64,000 nucleotides of DNA from Torreya grandis. Taxonomy: Eukaryota > Streptophyta > Pinopsida > Cupressales > Taxaceae. The notes under the pieces were generated by a model that saw nothing but the letters and a program-made list of their open reading frames with translations, did not search any database and had not been told where the DNA came from. Of this stretch, positions 35,141 through 46,313 are shown piece after piece (positions within the stretch are counted from its first letter, which is position 1; each line of letters opens with the position of its first letter). Position numbers and translations under genes: made by a program. Location: assembly GCA_037957365.1 (NCBI GenBank), contig JARHVA010000592.1:3140001-3204000 (forward strand), in the 5' to 3' direction.

Positions 35141-35689
35141 ATTGCTTTGGTCATTTTAAAAAGGGGTCTAGCTTTAAGGGCTTGTATAACTTATCCGTTT
35201 CTCATTTAAAAGATGTTGAGTGTCTACATGGTCTTAAAGTTTTGCTTAAATTGTCTTTTGGTTGGTCAAGCCAACATTCAGTTACTCTCTAGAATAAGTT
35301 TATAGGCGTTGCTCAAAAAAATTATGAGAAACTTTTTTAAATCTAAAGTTAAATTTAGAAAAAGAGGTTATAGGCAGAATCAAGAGAACCTCATTAGACT
35401 TGAAGAAAGACTCCAAACTGATCCTTATTCTATGCCTTTGGAAGAACTTGTTAAGGTGAAAATTGAAATTAGGATCCACTAGTCTTTTCAGGCTTAAAGA
35501 ACTAGATTGACTTGGATTAAAGAGGGAGACAAGGGGTCCTAGTATTTTTTCAATATATTGAGACCCAAACATGTTAGAGAAAAAGTGCAAGCTATTGATG
35601 TTGGATGTGTCTTAGTCGCAGATGCTAAGGAGTTGTCCAAAGCCTTCTTTATTTATATAATGGCCTTTTTTCTTCAAATGCTATAAATG

Positions 35690-37320
35690 AAGAAGTTGAG
35701 TTTGTGAGAAAAATATGTGCGAAATGTGTCCCTAGGAAATTCTCCTATGAAAAAGTTGTCTCTCTTGACAATGATATCTGCATATATAAGATTTTCCATG
35801 TTATTAGTTGCCTCAAGGATGAAAACTCTATTGGCTATGATGGTTTCTCTGCTGAATTTTACAAGATTACACAAGACTGGACTACTTTTGCAAGTCTATA
35901 ATAAGGCCTTTAAGTGTGATTCCCTAGGGTCAAAGATAATAGAGGTGTTATCAAGTTAATTCCCAAGGAAAGGAATAGGAACCAGGTACAAAATTGGAGG
36001 ATATACTTACTGATATTTTCCTACAATATTCATGTGAAAAACATTTAGCCACTATTTTGAATAGGTTTCTCTCTAAAATTGTTTCAGAGACCCAAATTGG
36101 TTTTGTAGAAGGAAGGCATATCCTTGATAACCTTAATTACTATTTGGGAAAGCATGCATTGGGCTAACGTGTCAAGACAATCTATCTATATGGCTCTTCT
36201 AGACTTTGAGAATGCTTATGATAGGATAGAATGGGGTTTCATTGAATTAATGTTGAGATCCACTGGGGTGGGAGATCAATTCACTAGGATGGTTATGGTG
36301 TTATTCGAGGATACCTTGGCTCAAGTGGAGGTCACTTCTGATCTTTCTAATCCTATATTGTTGTGAAGGCCTATTAGGTTGGGGTGCCCTCTCACCCCTT
36401 TATTATTTGTTATTGCAATTGAGGCTATTCATTTCCTTCTTGGATATCACTCTCTCTGTCCTCTGGCTAGAGGAAGTCTTTCATAATAATTATTCTCTCT
36501 TAGAAGTACAATTTGAAGATGATACACCACTCTTTCCTTAATTGCAAGAAAACAAACTTTGTGAAATGAATAGAAGATTGGATATATATTGTTAGGCCGC
36601 AAGTTCTACACTAGCTATTCATAAATCCTCTTTCATTGGGTGCGAGGATGATCCTCCACCATGCATCTAGATGCAATGATGGTCTTGGGTTGGCCCTTCT
36701 AAAACACTTAGATGCTTGGGGATCCTTTTTTTCTATCGTCTTCTTTTAGGGGCACATGGGAGTGGATTAGGGAAAAGATATTTAAAAAGGTCTCCAAGTG
36801 GTAATGACACTTGTCCTTGGCTGGCAGGTTCCAGGTTTGTCAAAAGTTTCTCTCCTCATATACAATTTATTATTCCCCCTGTTGGTTGTTTTCCAAATGT
36901 CATTTTTACAACATTCATAAATTGGTAAGACATTTTTTATGGTCTAATGGAAAAAATTCTAAAAAAAGACATTTGATTGCTTGGGGGTCTTGTGTAAAAC
37001 AAAAGGACTTAGGAGGTCTAGGTCTTCAGGACCTTAGACTACAAGTTATCTCTTTCATAGTGAAGTTGAAAGGGAAACATGCAGAGTTGGAAATTTTAAA
37101 AATGCTGGCCTACCTTGTTCCCAACTTTATAGTATGGAATAGATGCAAGGAAAGAAGCTCTTGTAATTTTGAAAATAATTGCCATAGTATAGACCACATG
37201 CTGAGGTGTATCCAATTTCAAATTAGGTCCATTGCCCTTATTTTGCAAAAGGAGAAGCCACTCAATTATGTTTCAGCTAGTATGGTTGACTATCAAATAG
37301 AGAAGGTGTGAAATATTCCT
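35690..37320 (+). pseudogene. LINE ORF2 reverse transcriptase remnant
   Basis: In order: ENSIGYDGFSAEFYKI, SIYMALLDFENAYDRIEWGF, LRSTGVGDQFTRMV, GCPLTPLLFVIAIEAI, QFEDDTPLF at about 36509 (the catalytic FADD box with Glu for Ala), then LAGRFQVCQKFLSSY, FLWSNGKNSKKRHLIAWGS and LGGLGLQDLRLQ. These are RVT_1 palm and thumb landmarks. The segment 36811-37311 is open for 166 codons; elsewhere stops and frame changes occur. Confidence 0.88.
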
Positions 37321-37384
37321 TTGATTACTATGGATGATATTTTGTAGTTTGGCCCAAACTGGGATGGGAGTTTGTGCGTGGGGG

Positions 37385-37570
37385 ATTATTCAAATTGAAA
37401 TTTGATGGAACATCCAAGTCCCACCTAAGACCAATAACTATAGGGGGGATAATTCATGACTATAAGGGTCATATCATTCTCTGGTACACTCAATTCATAG
37501 GACAACAAATGAACAATTATGTTGAGTTCATTGCCCTGCATACAAGGCTATAAAGTGAGCTTGATTGGGG
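37385..37570 (+). pseudogene. LINE RNase H remnant
   Basis: LKFDGTSKSHLRPITIGGII, then HDYKGHIILW, MNNYVEFIALHTRL correspond to FDGASKGNPGPAGFGGIIRD...NNVAEAQALLxGL of plant LINE RNase H. The Asp of FDG and the Glu of VEFIAL are kept. Confidence 0.75.
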
Positions 37571-37989
37571 AATCTTGAAGTAGATCCAAAATAATTCTAA
37601 ATTCCATCCGCCAAGATTGGGTATCAAAGGAAAATTCATCAGCAAGTGGTCATTGGCAATGGAAATATATGGTAAGCCAGATTAGGCAAAAGCTTCCTTG
37701 GGTTATGGTTCTTCAACATCAACCACGTCAATAGAAAAAGGTTGAAAAAAAGATGGCGAATATCACATTTACAAACCCTTGGAAGCAGGAGTTTTTTTTT
37801 TGGAGTGCTAACTCCAATTTACCTCTACAAATCAAGTGTATGGTGGTCTTAGAGCAAGTTACCCACACTCCAAAAGAGCATTGAACATTAATAGTTTTAT
37901 ATTGTCATATCTAATATCTCTAGGAGTTAGAGAAAGTGAGAGTTCCTATCCCCCTTGCTAGGAAGTTGATGTAGTCACAGTTAGGGGAT

Positions 37990-38850
37990 CTAATTAAGGA
38001 TAACCTTATATGTGCATGCAACCCACAAAAAAATAACACAACAGAATAAAAATAAAAAATCTATATTTATTTAATGAGATATTTACGAACACACTTCACA
38101 CTTAGCCAAAACTGGTCTACAAACTCTCACATACACACACTCTCAGCCTGCAAGCTTACAAAACACCATTGTATTACCCCAAGTCCTTGTAGGGATGTGA
38201 TTCAACTCTTTTGCCCCTCCCTAGATCTGTGCACATATCACTACTTGTAATACTCTCTAATGGCTGCACTATGGACTTGTAGCACTCTCAAATGACTACA
38301 CTATGAATCTATGCATAAGTGAAGGGGTTTGCTTATATAGGCACATGATCCACCTATTTACATTAATGCTCTCACCTACCCACAACTTCCACAAGTATTA
38401 AATGCTCATAATGCATCACAGTTCACAACAATCATTAAATTCTCAAAGTGCATCATAACATATCGTGCCCATAACACATCGCACCCAAAATACATCGTGC
38501 CTATAACACATCACAATAACTAGCATGGTCCATAAAGACTTTGCACAAATATCACAAGTTCACAAGATCAGTCGCAATGAATCACAAATAGAAGTTGTGC
38601 TTAGAAGTCTATGCATGGGTTGTGCAAGACCTTCCAACTCACTTTGTTGTGTGCCAACACTTTCACCAGATCTTGCAAGCTTTGCAAATAATTGCAAGAC
38701 TTTGCTTCACTTAATTTTTGTGTGACATGGGATAGGACTTCCAATTGACTTTCACAATGGTTTGCAAGTTTCCCCATGCTTAATCTCTTTGATCCCTTCA
38801 TGTTCCATACTGCACACATCGAACAAATTATTTGGAAGTAACAAAACATT
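37990..38850 (-). mobile_element. Possible LTR, minus orientation
   Basis: Read on the minus strand there is a TATA-like GCCTATATAAGC at about 38330, a poly-A-like ATTAAATAAATATAG near 38070, and an A/T-rich leader between them, which is the layout of an LTR promoter. Upstream are short degenerate repeats of about 20 bases with a CATAACACATCG core (38455-38520). No partner LTR or primer-binding site was found, so this is tentative. Confidence 0.3.
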
Positions 38851-39784
38851 CATGTAAAAAGTAGTGCAAAACAACACAAAAGGCTTACATGCAAACTATT
38901 ACAAGCTGCTTAAATCTACTCTTTGTCTTTTTTTAGTCGACGCAAGATTACAAGTGAACTTTGATCCTCTTGCATCAAAAGTGTAGATCTATGTGCATAA
39001 GTCTAATCATCTTCACTCTCAACATTCCTTTATTCATAATATTTTTTTCCTCTCACCTACTTCAAATAATTTCATGGATGTTTGTATATTTCTCCTATTG
39101 CTTGGTTGTACATCACCCTATGTCTTCTAGTCTTTAGTCCTTGGCTTCATAGTTTTTAACTCATATACTTGTACTAACTTGCTTAATGCCTACCTCCACC
39201 AAACTTGTACCTATCTCCACCTTCATTCACTTCAACTCTTGCTTTAGATGGTTCACCATTTATCTCTTCACCCAACACATTAAGGAGCAAAAAACTAATA
39301 GCAAAGAAAACAACATGGCCATTCTACGTTTTTCTCCCACTTGCTTTGAGTCCAAACTTATACATTTCCACATGTTCAAGCCGAAGACTTCCTTCAAACA
39401 ACTATTAGTGGATTCTTCCACAAATTTGAGAAGACCTACAAATAAAGAAAGGACTCATAAATTACAACATGGACATAACAGTTGGGAATAATTCACTTGC
39501 TATGTAAAATTTGCCGAGCTTTGATTGAAAAGTGAATGCAATATTAGTGATGTGAAGGCAGTTATTTTCCCAATCCATGTAGCATGGGTGCCTCTTGGAT
39601 CAAAAAATGATCTTTATGTGTTTGATCTTCACTATGTCCTATTAAATTTCATTAAGGGATGTCAAAGACTTATGCAGGCATCATCCAGGGTTTAAAGCCA
39701 AACTAAAATGATTTATTTGAAAAATAGGGTGTCCACTATCTGACCCAACCCCACTATTCCCCAGATGTTCTCCTTGTTATTCTC
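38851..39784. other. No gene seen
   Basis: A 101-codon plus-strand frame at 39186-39491 is rich in Phe, Thr and Lys and is not recognised; an overlapping frame exists in another phase, so neither is supported. The stretch ends at the left edge of the LTR retrotransposon. Confidence 0.45.
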
Positions 39785-40981
39785 TGTATTATTATCCCTT
39801 TTAGGGCCAAATTAAACAATTTTGGAATTTGTAGAAAACCTTTACACAATTCTGAAATATTACTTAAACACTAACAATAAATTGCCGGATCCTGAAAAGA
39901 TCTACTTAGGCATGAAAATAAAATTTAGACCTCATAGAAACCCTCACAAAATATGAAAATTTAATAAATTTCCTTGGTGAAACCCTTAGATTATCAAATC
40001 TAATTTTTAATAAACATTCAGAGCTGAAAGTACCAAATTTTGAATTTGAACCATGAAATATCATAGGAAAAATATATGCCACAAAGAAACTATTAAAAAA
40101 ACATGAATTCGATTTATTTCAATAATAAACTCTTGCAACAAAAAATCTAAATTCTACAAATATTTTCTAGGCTGTAAATTAATGAATTTACAGTGAGCCA
40201 CACCAATGCAAATCTCCAAACCCTACTGATTGTCCAGTTGCGAAAAGTGGATGTTCAAACATGAATCAATGCTTGATATGCCCATGTTGACCTCAAATAT
40301 TTCACAGACTTGAATAATAGTGCACAAGGGTGACGTCAACCTTCCAAAGGGTGATGTCAGCATACAAAGTCCCTTCCGACGAGTCACCACTCTAAAAAGG
40401 TTATTGTGCCAACCTTCAAGGGATGCCCTGACTGTTGTGCCACAATCAAATCTGCCCCCTGTGCCTTATCCAAAATCTTTCGCTCAATTGTGACCCTTGA
40501 ATGAAGCCACCCACAAAATATTGAGGGTTTTCATCCCCAATTTCTGATTGTCGATGAGGCTTTTCATCCTCAATAGCTAAAAGTAGAAGCAAACATGCCC
40601 AACTTATGAAATAAAATGATAGATGATCATAACTCCCAAAAAATGAACCTCACCACCTTCTTTTATACATTGTCCCTCCAAACCAATTCCCAAGTGGGCC
40701 GCTCAAAGTGGAGGGCGGGGGGTGGAGGCGGGGAGAATTCAAATATTCAAAAAATGATTCTCCTTATAATTTTTCATTAAGGGTTGACTTGCTTAAATTA
40801 GAAAGTCCCTTTTTTTAAAGTCAAATTAGAAATAAGTTGTTGACATAAAGTCACTTTTTGGTAACTTGAAGAAAACACCATGTTCCCCCTTTTCCTTCCT
40901 TCTTTTAGTTTCCCTATGGGAAACCAAAAGAATAGGCTAAGGGTTTTCATTCCTTTCTAAACCCGAGAAGGGGACATGACA
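39785..40981 (-). repeat. 3' LTR of the non-canonical element
   Basis: Similar over its whole length to 44155-45322: shared landmarks include GGCATGAAAATAAAATTTAG, ATATCATAGGAAAAATATAT, CCTACTGATTGTCCAG, CTTATCCAAAATC and GAGAAGGGGACATGACA. It contains a minus-strand TATA-like TATAAAAG (plus coordinates about 40660-40667), about 315 bases from its start. Confidence 0.9.
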
Positions 40982-40995
40982 GTCATCCCCTCTCA
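40982..40995 (-). other. Polypurine tract
   Basis: Minus-strand TGAGAGGGGATGAC directly abuts the 3' LTR and is preceded by CTTGAGGACAAGCAATTTTG, a phrase typical of sequence just before the polypurine tract of plant Gypsy elements. Confidence 0.8.
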
Positions 40996-41089
40996 AAATT
41001 GCTTGTCCTCAAGCAATGTTGTTTCAACTCCAATCCCTCCATATTAAACCTTCCTACCAATATCTGGATTCCACATCCATCTTTGGAAT

Positions 41090-44087
41090 TTATAATCCCA
41101 TGTTTTGAAAAAAAATCTTCCTTACTATTGCCTCAAAGAATCTGAAATTGAACTGTAAAACAACACTCTTGAAGTTGGTGTGATTGCCAAAATCTTTCAT
41201 CAAAGATATTCCCCCAACCATTTGAGAGATGAGCTCATTCGCTCCCCAATACCTGTCATCTTGAATCTTTTCCCCAAAAGCATCATACATGCTCGAATAC
41301 CCCAAAGTTGTCATACTATAATGACCATAACATCTGAGTCTCATAGCTGTCAAGTACAACCTCTGCCAATAATTATTGTGGGATCTACTCCATCCATCAC
41401 CCACATCTATATGCTCTCCCTTGACGAAGCCTTCTACCCACGACATGAGAACATCCATACATTTATTTAAAGGCAAAGGCTGCCCCAAGTGTTCATCATT
41501 GTGTTTTTTTTGTACCCATCTATTTTTCTCATCTGATGAAGGATCCCGACTATAACCTTAAGCTCTAGTGGGTACCATAATGTTACTGTGGGCTGGTACC
41601 TCCTATTCATGGCACAAAATAGCTTGTATGTAGGTTGTAAATAAGTCATAATAGCCATGGCCTCCCTGAATCTCATTCCAATCACCATTAAGATGGCTGG
41701 GCTGATTGTCCCTAATAACAAACATCTTCTACTAACATCACCATGCAAGAAAACTCTCTCAAAATACACAAATCCATAGTTGTTCATGATTGAAACCATC
41801 AAAACTATCAATATAAAAATGGTGTCACAGTTGCAAAAATCACAAACCCATGCACCAATCAACAGTGTGATCAATGTAGAAGTGGTGGGAAGCTAGTCAA
41901 GGGCTGAAAATCCTCCATTCATAGTCATAGACTGAAAATCACTCTTTTCGATGACTGGAAGCCCCTGCAAATCTATTTGTGTAAGTGAAAATGAAGTAAA
42001 GCAGTGGCTAATAATGGTGATGACAACAACATCAAGGCTGAGAATCAGACTCATAGTTGTCATGAGTGTGTTCCTTCTAACATTTGTTGATAAGATACTA
42101 TTACCACTTGCTTCTTTCATATCTTGTTGATGATCCTTTGTACAAATATCTAAATTTGAAGTTACTCCACCATGTTTATGCTGTGCTACTCTGATTTTCA
42201 TGTGAACTTCTCCTTGAGATCTTCTTGTGATGCTCGTAACTTCCTCCGTAAGAAGTATGTATCCAACACTATTCCTCAACTTTTGATGGCACTCTTTGCT
42301 CAATGGCAATCTCAGAGGTACAAAATCAAACACCATGCAAAGTTGACCCAAAGTAGACCAATTATCATCATGAGAAGATATCTCACATGAGCTCATGTCA
42401 TAATAGTCATTGCACACCTTGTGTCTACCCCAAATACTAACAAGTTTTTGTGCTTTATCAAATAAATATATCCAATGCATGTCCAAAACTAAGATTTCCT
42501 CTTCTATATTGTGATTACTAGGATTACTTTGAACTCCATGAGTTCCTTCCATGCTGCCCAAAGCATGACTGAAGTGTTGCATTCTTACTAAAAATTAGAA
42601 TGGTGGTGGCTGGAAAACATCTTGTAACCACTGCACATTCCCCATTCCTCTAAGAGTGGTAATCTGAATGTAGTTTGAGACCAACCCAAGCATGGCCTGC
42701 TAATTTATATCATCTTGATTATCAAAATTACTTCTATTTTGCTGACCACCCTTCCTCATCAAGCGTTCTGTGGGGACTATCTTCATTTTGTCAACACCCA
42801 TGATCTTATCTTCAAATGTGGAACTTAGCTCCAAAGAAGAATCTATGGATTGATTCTTCACAACTTTGTTAGAATACACCATGTAACCTATAGACTCCTC
42901 ATGAACTGCCTTTCTAACCAATTGCCAAAGACGTAGATTGTCGAAGTAGATTCAAATCTTATATTTGCTTCGTAATTTGAAATTCTGCCTGGATCCCATA
43001 TGCAAACATAATGTTGACTTCGAATAATGTCATCTACATGCCCTATGCTATAAGTTGTATCCTTGACCCTATCACCCTTCTTAGAATGCTTTCCATGATG
43101 ACAAGAATCTTGCAGAGACAAAGTAGGGAACATCAAACCAAAAATATTATCACACGTTAAGTTGCAGTCACAATGTTCATCCACTTTTTCCAGAAGAGAG
43201 ATTGTTGAGATAACCTCAACACCACCATCCTTGTGACTCAAAACTCCCAATTCAGGGTTAATCAAAATGTTCACCTCAAATGCATATCCATCCCTAATAC
43301 TTATATGGAAATCAATACTTTCACCCTTCTTTTTATAATCATGAAGATAATCAAATCGCTTACTCTTAGTTGCTGGTCTGAAGATTCCAACAATTTGAAG
43401 ACCAACATAAGTAGCCAGTGAGGCACTTTCCTCATGTGCATGGCTCACAACAAGGTCTTCTTGGAATTCCACTTCATAAACCTCTTGCAAATATGTTTTT
43501 TCTTCATATTCAGAACTGCCATAATGATGATTCAAGAGCTCACCTTCCTCTTTAAATTTATTTAGGTGCTATTTTGCTTTAATAGCTATCAACTTAGCTT
43601 CCTTAGCTCTTCTTAGCCATTCATCACACCTTTTCTGAGTCCTTATCACATCCTTTGCACTTGCTTGCAGTGTAGTTGGTTTCATTTCAACACTAGGATC
43701 CACTTTTGTTGTTGATGGTGGATCATTAAATTTTGCCTCATATATGTGATTTATGCACTTCTTTTTTGCTGAACTCTTTGGGAAATCAACGAATGGTGCT
43801 TTCACCTTCACAATTTCTTCCTTGGTTTCCTCATTCTTTTGTTGATACATGCAATCATTAGAAGTCAATAAAATATTTTTTACTATCAAAGAATCTTTAC
43901 CTTCAACTTGCATGTGGAATTCCTTTTGCTCCTCAGTAGGGTTTTGAGGTTCAAACCTTGACTCTCTTCCTTTTATTTGACAACACTTCCTCATAGTGCC
44001 CCTTTTCATTCTGTGACTCCAACTCCATAAAGTCTTTAAAAGAGATTTATTTTTGAATCTTTGCTCGAAGTGTTTTGTATAAATCAA
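41090..44087 (-). pseudogene. Relic of a roughly 1000-codon reading frame of unknown function
   Basis: Five minus-strand open blocks (44087-43569, 43535-42888, 42921-42700, 42582-41893, 41874-41467) and a sixth (41488-41090) join almost continuously. Blocks 1 and 2 share a frame across one stop; blocks 3, 4 and 5 share another frame; one frameshift near 42.9 kb and one near 41.48 kb connect the rest. The first block is Lys/Glu-rich (RTQKRCDEWLRRAKEAKLIA), the middle acidic and mixed, the fifth hydrophobic with possible membrane-like segments (TIFILIVLMVSIMNNYGFVY). No zinc knuckle, DSG, integrase HHCC or RT box was seen. Such preserved openness over 3 kb is unlikely by chance in this AT-rich sequence. 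Function unknown. Confidence 0.6.
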
Positions 44088-44140
44088 AACTAGCCATAAT
44101 ATCCTTATGTAGTGACCCCATGCTTCACAGGCAAGAAAAT

Positions 44141-44154
44141 GGCTCTAATACCAC
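44141..44154 (-). other. Primer-binding site (initiator tRNA-Met type)
   Basis: Minus-strand GTGGTATTAGAGCC directly after the 5' LTR end. It differs by one base from TGGTATCAGAGC, the complement of the plant initiator tRNA-Met 3' end. Confidence 0.9.
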
Positions 44155-45322
44155 TGTAATACCTATTTTATGACCAAATTAAATAATTCTGGAATTTGTA
44201 GGAAACCCTTACACAATTCTAAAATTTTACTAAAACCCTAACAAGAAATTGCAGTGAAAAGATATACTTAGGCATGAAAATAAAATTTAGACCTCATAGA
44301 AATCCTCACAAACTATGGAAATTCAATAAATTTCCTTGTTAAAACTCTCATATTATCAAATCTGTTTTTTAATAAACTTCCAGGCTTAAAAGTACCAAAT
44401 TCTAAATTTGAACCATGAAATATCATAGGAAAAATATATGCCACACATAAATCCTTAAACAAATATGAATTCGATTTATTTCAATAATAAACCCTTGCAA
44501 CAACAAATCTAAATTTTACAAATATTTTCTAGGTTGGGGATTAATGAATTTACAATAATCCATAGCAATGCAAATCTTCAAATCCTACTGATTGTCCAGC
44601 TGCAAAAAATGGTCGTTTCAAACATGAATCAACCCTTGATATGTCCACGTTGACTGCAAATAGTGCACAACCTTGAATAATAGCCTAGAAGGGTGATGTC
44701 AGCTCTCCAAAGGGCGATGTTAGCCTACAAAGTCCCTTCCAGTTGGTTGCCACTCCTAAAAAGTTGTGCCAACCTCCAAGGGATGCCCTAGCTACTGTGC
44801 CACACCCAAATATGCCCCTTGTGCCTTATCCAAAATCCTTCGCTCAATTGTGACCCCTGAATGAAGCTACCCACAAAATATTGAGAGGTTTTGTCCCCAA
44901 TTTTTGATTGTCGATAAGGGTTTTCATCCTTAATAGTTGAAAGTAGAAGCAAACATGCCCAACTTATGAAATAAAATATTTGATGATCATAGCTCCCAAA
45001 AACGAACCTCACCACCTTTCTTTATACCTTTTTCCCTCCAAACCAACTCCCAAGTGGGGCGCTCCAAGTGGGTGGGGGAACTCAAATATTCAACAAGTGA
45101 TTCTCCTTATAATTTCTAATTAAGGGCCAACTTGATCAAATTAGAAAGTCCCCTTTTTTGTAAAGTCAAATTAGAAATAAGTTGCTGACATAAAGTCACT
45201 TTTTGGTAACTTGAAGAAAACACCATGTTCGCCTTTTTCCTTCCTTCCCTTAACCTATGGGAAACCAAAAGAATAGGCTAAGGGTCTTCATTCCTCTCTA
45301 AACCTGAGAAGGGGACATGACA
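44155..45322 (-). repeat. 5' LTR of the non-canonical element
   Basis: Direct repeat partner of 39785-40981. On the minus strand it runs from TGTCATGTCCCC to GGTATTACA, with a TATA-like GGTATAAAG at about 45021-45027, about 296 bases from the LTR start. The start GAAGACCCTTAGCC is shared with the solo LTR at 46288. Confidence 0.92.
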
Positions 45323-45526
45323 TAGTAGCATTTCGCTATATTAATCTCCAATTGTTCGTGTATAGGCTTTTTAGCCTTTGGGGCCTTCACTTTCTTTTCT
45401 TCTTTTAATTGAGTTCTTTGTTGCATGCCCTGCTAAGTTTGGCTTTCAATCTCTTTAGACTTTAGGCTGTTTTGTAATCTTTTTCTCTATTATTAATGCA
45501 TATTTACCTTTTATCTAAAAAAAAAG
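45323..45526 (+). mobile_element. LINE 3' end with poly-A tail
   Basis: Contains GGCTGTTTTGTAATCTTTTT and ATTTACCTTTTATCT followed by a run of A (45517-45526), typical of plant LINE 3' ends. The LTR element lies directly upstream, so it may have inserted into this LINE, or the LINE may be 5'-truncated here. Confidence 0.55.
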
Positions 45527-46198
45527 TTGGTTCTTAGAGCTTTTAAGGAAATGAACCATGAAAGGTTCTTATTAGGCATAATATTATTTCTGGTACACCC
45601 AAAAAGAAGCACCACTAGATTGGTATACACCCAATGGATTTGATGTTTGGTTTCTTTTTGGTCCTATCTTTGGTGCATTATGGAAGGCTTGGGAGTCAGT
45701 GAAGCACCTTGTTGTTAGACATTGTGTCATCACTTGGTTTGACCTAGTTTGTCATGATTACAGATCAATTTGGTAGAATCTTAGTATGAATAATAATATC
45801 TTATCTCTGACTAGAGGCTTCTTTGTTAAATTTTGAGCTTCTAAAGGCATCAAGTGTTTTGCTGGCTTGTTTTTGATGGGCAAGTGGTTGACATGGGAAG
45901 AGAATCATCATAGATACAAGATTCCTTGTTCACAAAGGAGAACTTATACTATGCTTATGAGATCTTTAGTCCCCACTGCAAAAGGCCTTAAGACTTGAAT
46001 TTTATTTTGAATGCTAGGATAATCTTAGATGGATTAGGGGCCATCCTTTGTTATAAATCTCTTCAAAACAACTCTATCATAATCTGGTCTAGTCTAATAG
46101 TAAATGTTGGGATCTAAACTCTAAATGACAAGTCAATATCTATCCTAAAATTGGAAAGTTGTTTTTTCAGTTATGTGGGTTGCATGTTTAGAAGTTTA
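45527..46198. other. Unassigned, possibly decayed LINE sequence
   Basis: Conceptual plus-strand pieces such as VKHLVVRHCVITWFDLVCHD and FAGLFLMGKWLTWEE suggest former coding sequence, perhaps the region after a LINE reverse transcriptase. I cannot name the family. Confidence 0.35.
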
Positions 46199-46287
46199 AA
46201 ACCAAGGGAGGTCTATTTCAGATAGCTTTTATTGTTCCAAAAACTTCTTGTGATTGTGATTATAAAAGTTAGAATTGGTTCCGAATT

Positions 46288-46313
46288 TGTCATGTCCCCC
46301 TTTGGACATGACA
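46288..46313. other. Perfect 10-bp inverted repeat at the LTR start
   Basis: TGTCATGTCC and GGACATGACA face each other across six bases (CCCTTT). The element at 39.8-45.3 kb has only the first arm at its LTR start, so the second arm is particular to this copy or subfamily. Confidence 0.85.

Larger units (their letters stand above)
33740..37870 (+). mobile_element. Second degenerate LINE (RNase H type), plus strand
   Basis: Plus-strand remnants of an ORF1 tail, endonuclease, reverse transcriptase, thumb and RNase H in canonical order. It differs from the first LINE in most residues (for example FEDD versus FVDD), so it belongs to another lineage. The 5' part of ORF1 is missing, probably a 5' truncation. 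The 3' end is uncertain; RNase H similarity stops near 37570. Confidence 0.82.
39785..45322 (-). mobile_element. LTR retrotransposon with non-canonical interior (LARD-like)
   Basis: Two direct repeats of about 1.2 kb (39785-40981 and 44155-45322) bound a 3.17-kb interior. On the minus strand each LTR starts TGTCATGTCCCC. The right one ends GGTATTACA, followed at once by the primer-binding site; a purine tract abuts the left LTR. The polarity is therefore minus. The interior holds the relic of one long frame (41090-44087) without recognisable gag, protease, integrase or reverse transcriptase. No 5-bp target duplication is visible (TTCTC left, TAGTA right). It probably depended on a partner element for its enzymes. 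Confidence 0.88.

Noticed and set aside
39186..39491. A 101-codon plus-strand frame as a host gene
   Set aside because: No recognisable domain, a competing frame over the same bases, and no splice or promoter signs.
43233..43421. Small plus-strand frames inside the LTR element interior
   Set aside because: They are antisense to the long minus-strand relic frame, which fits the element polarity set by the LTRs, primer site and purine tract.
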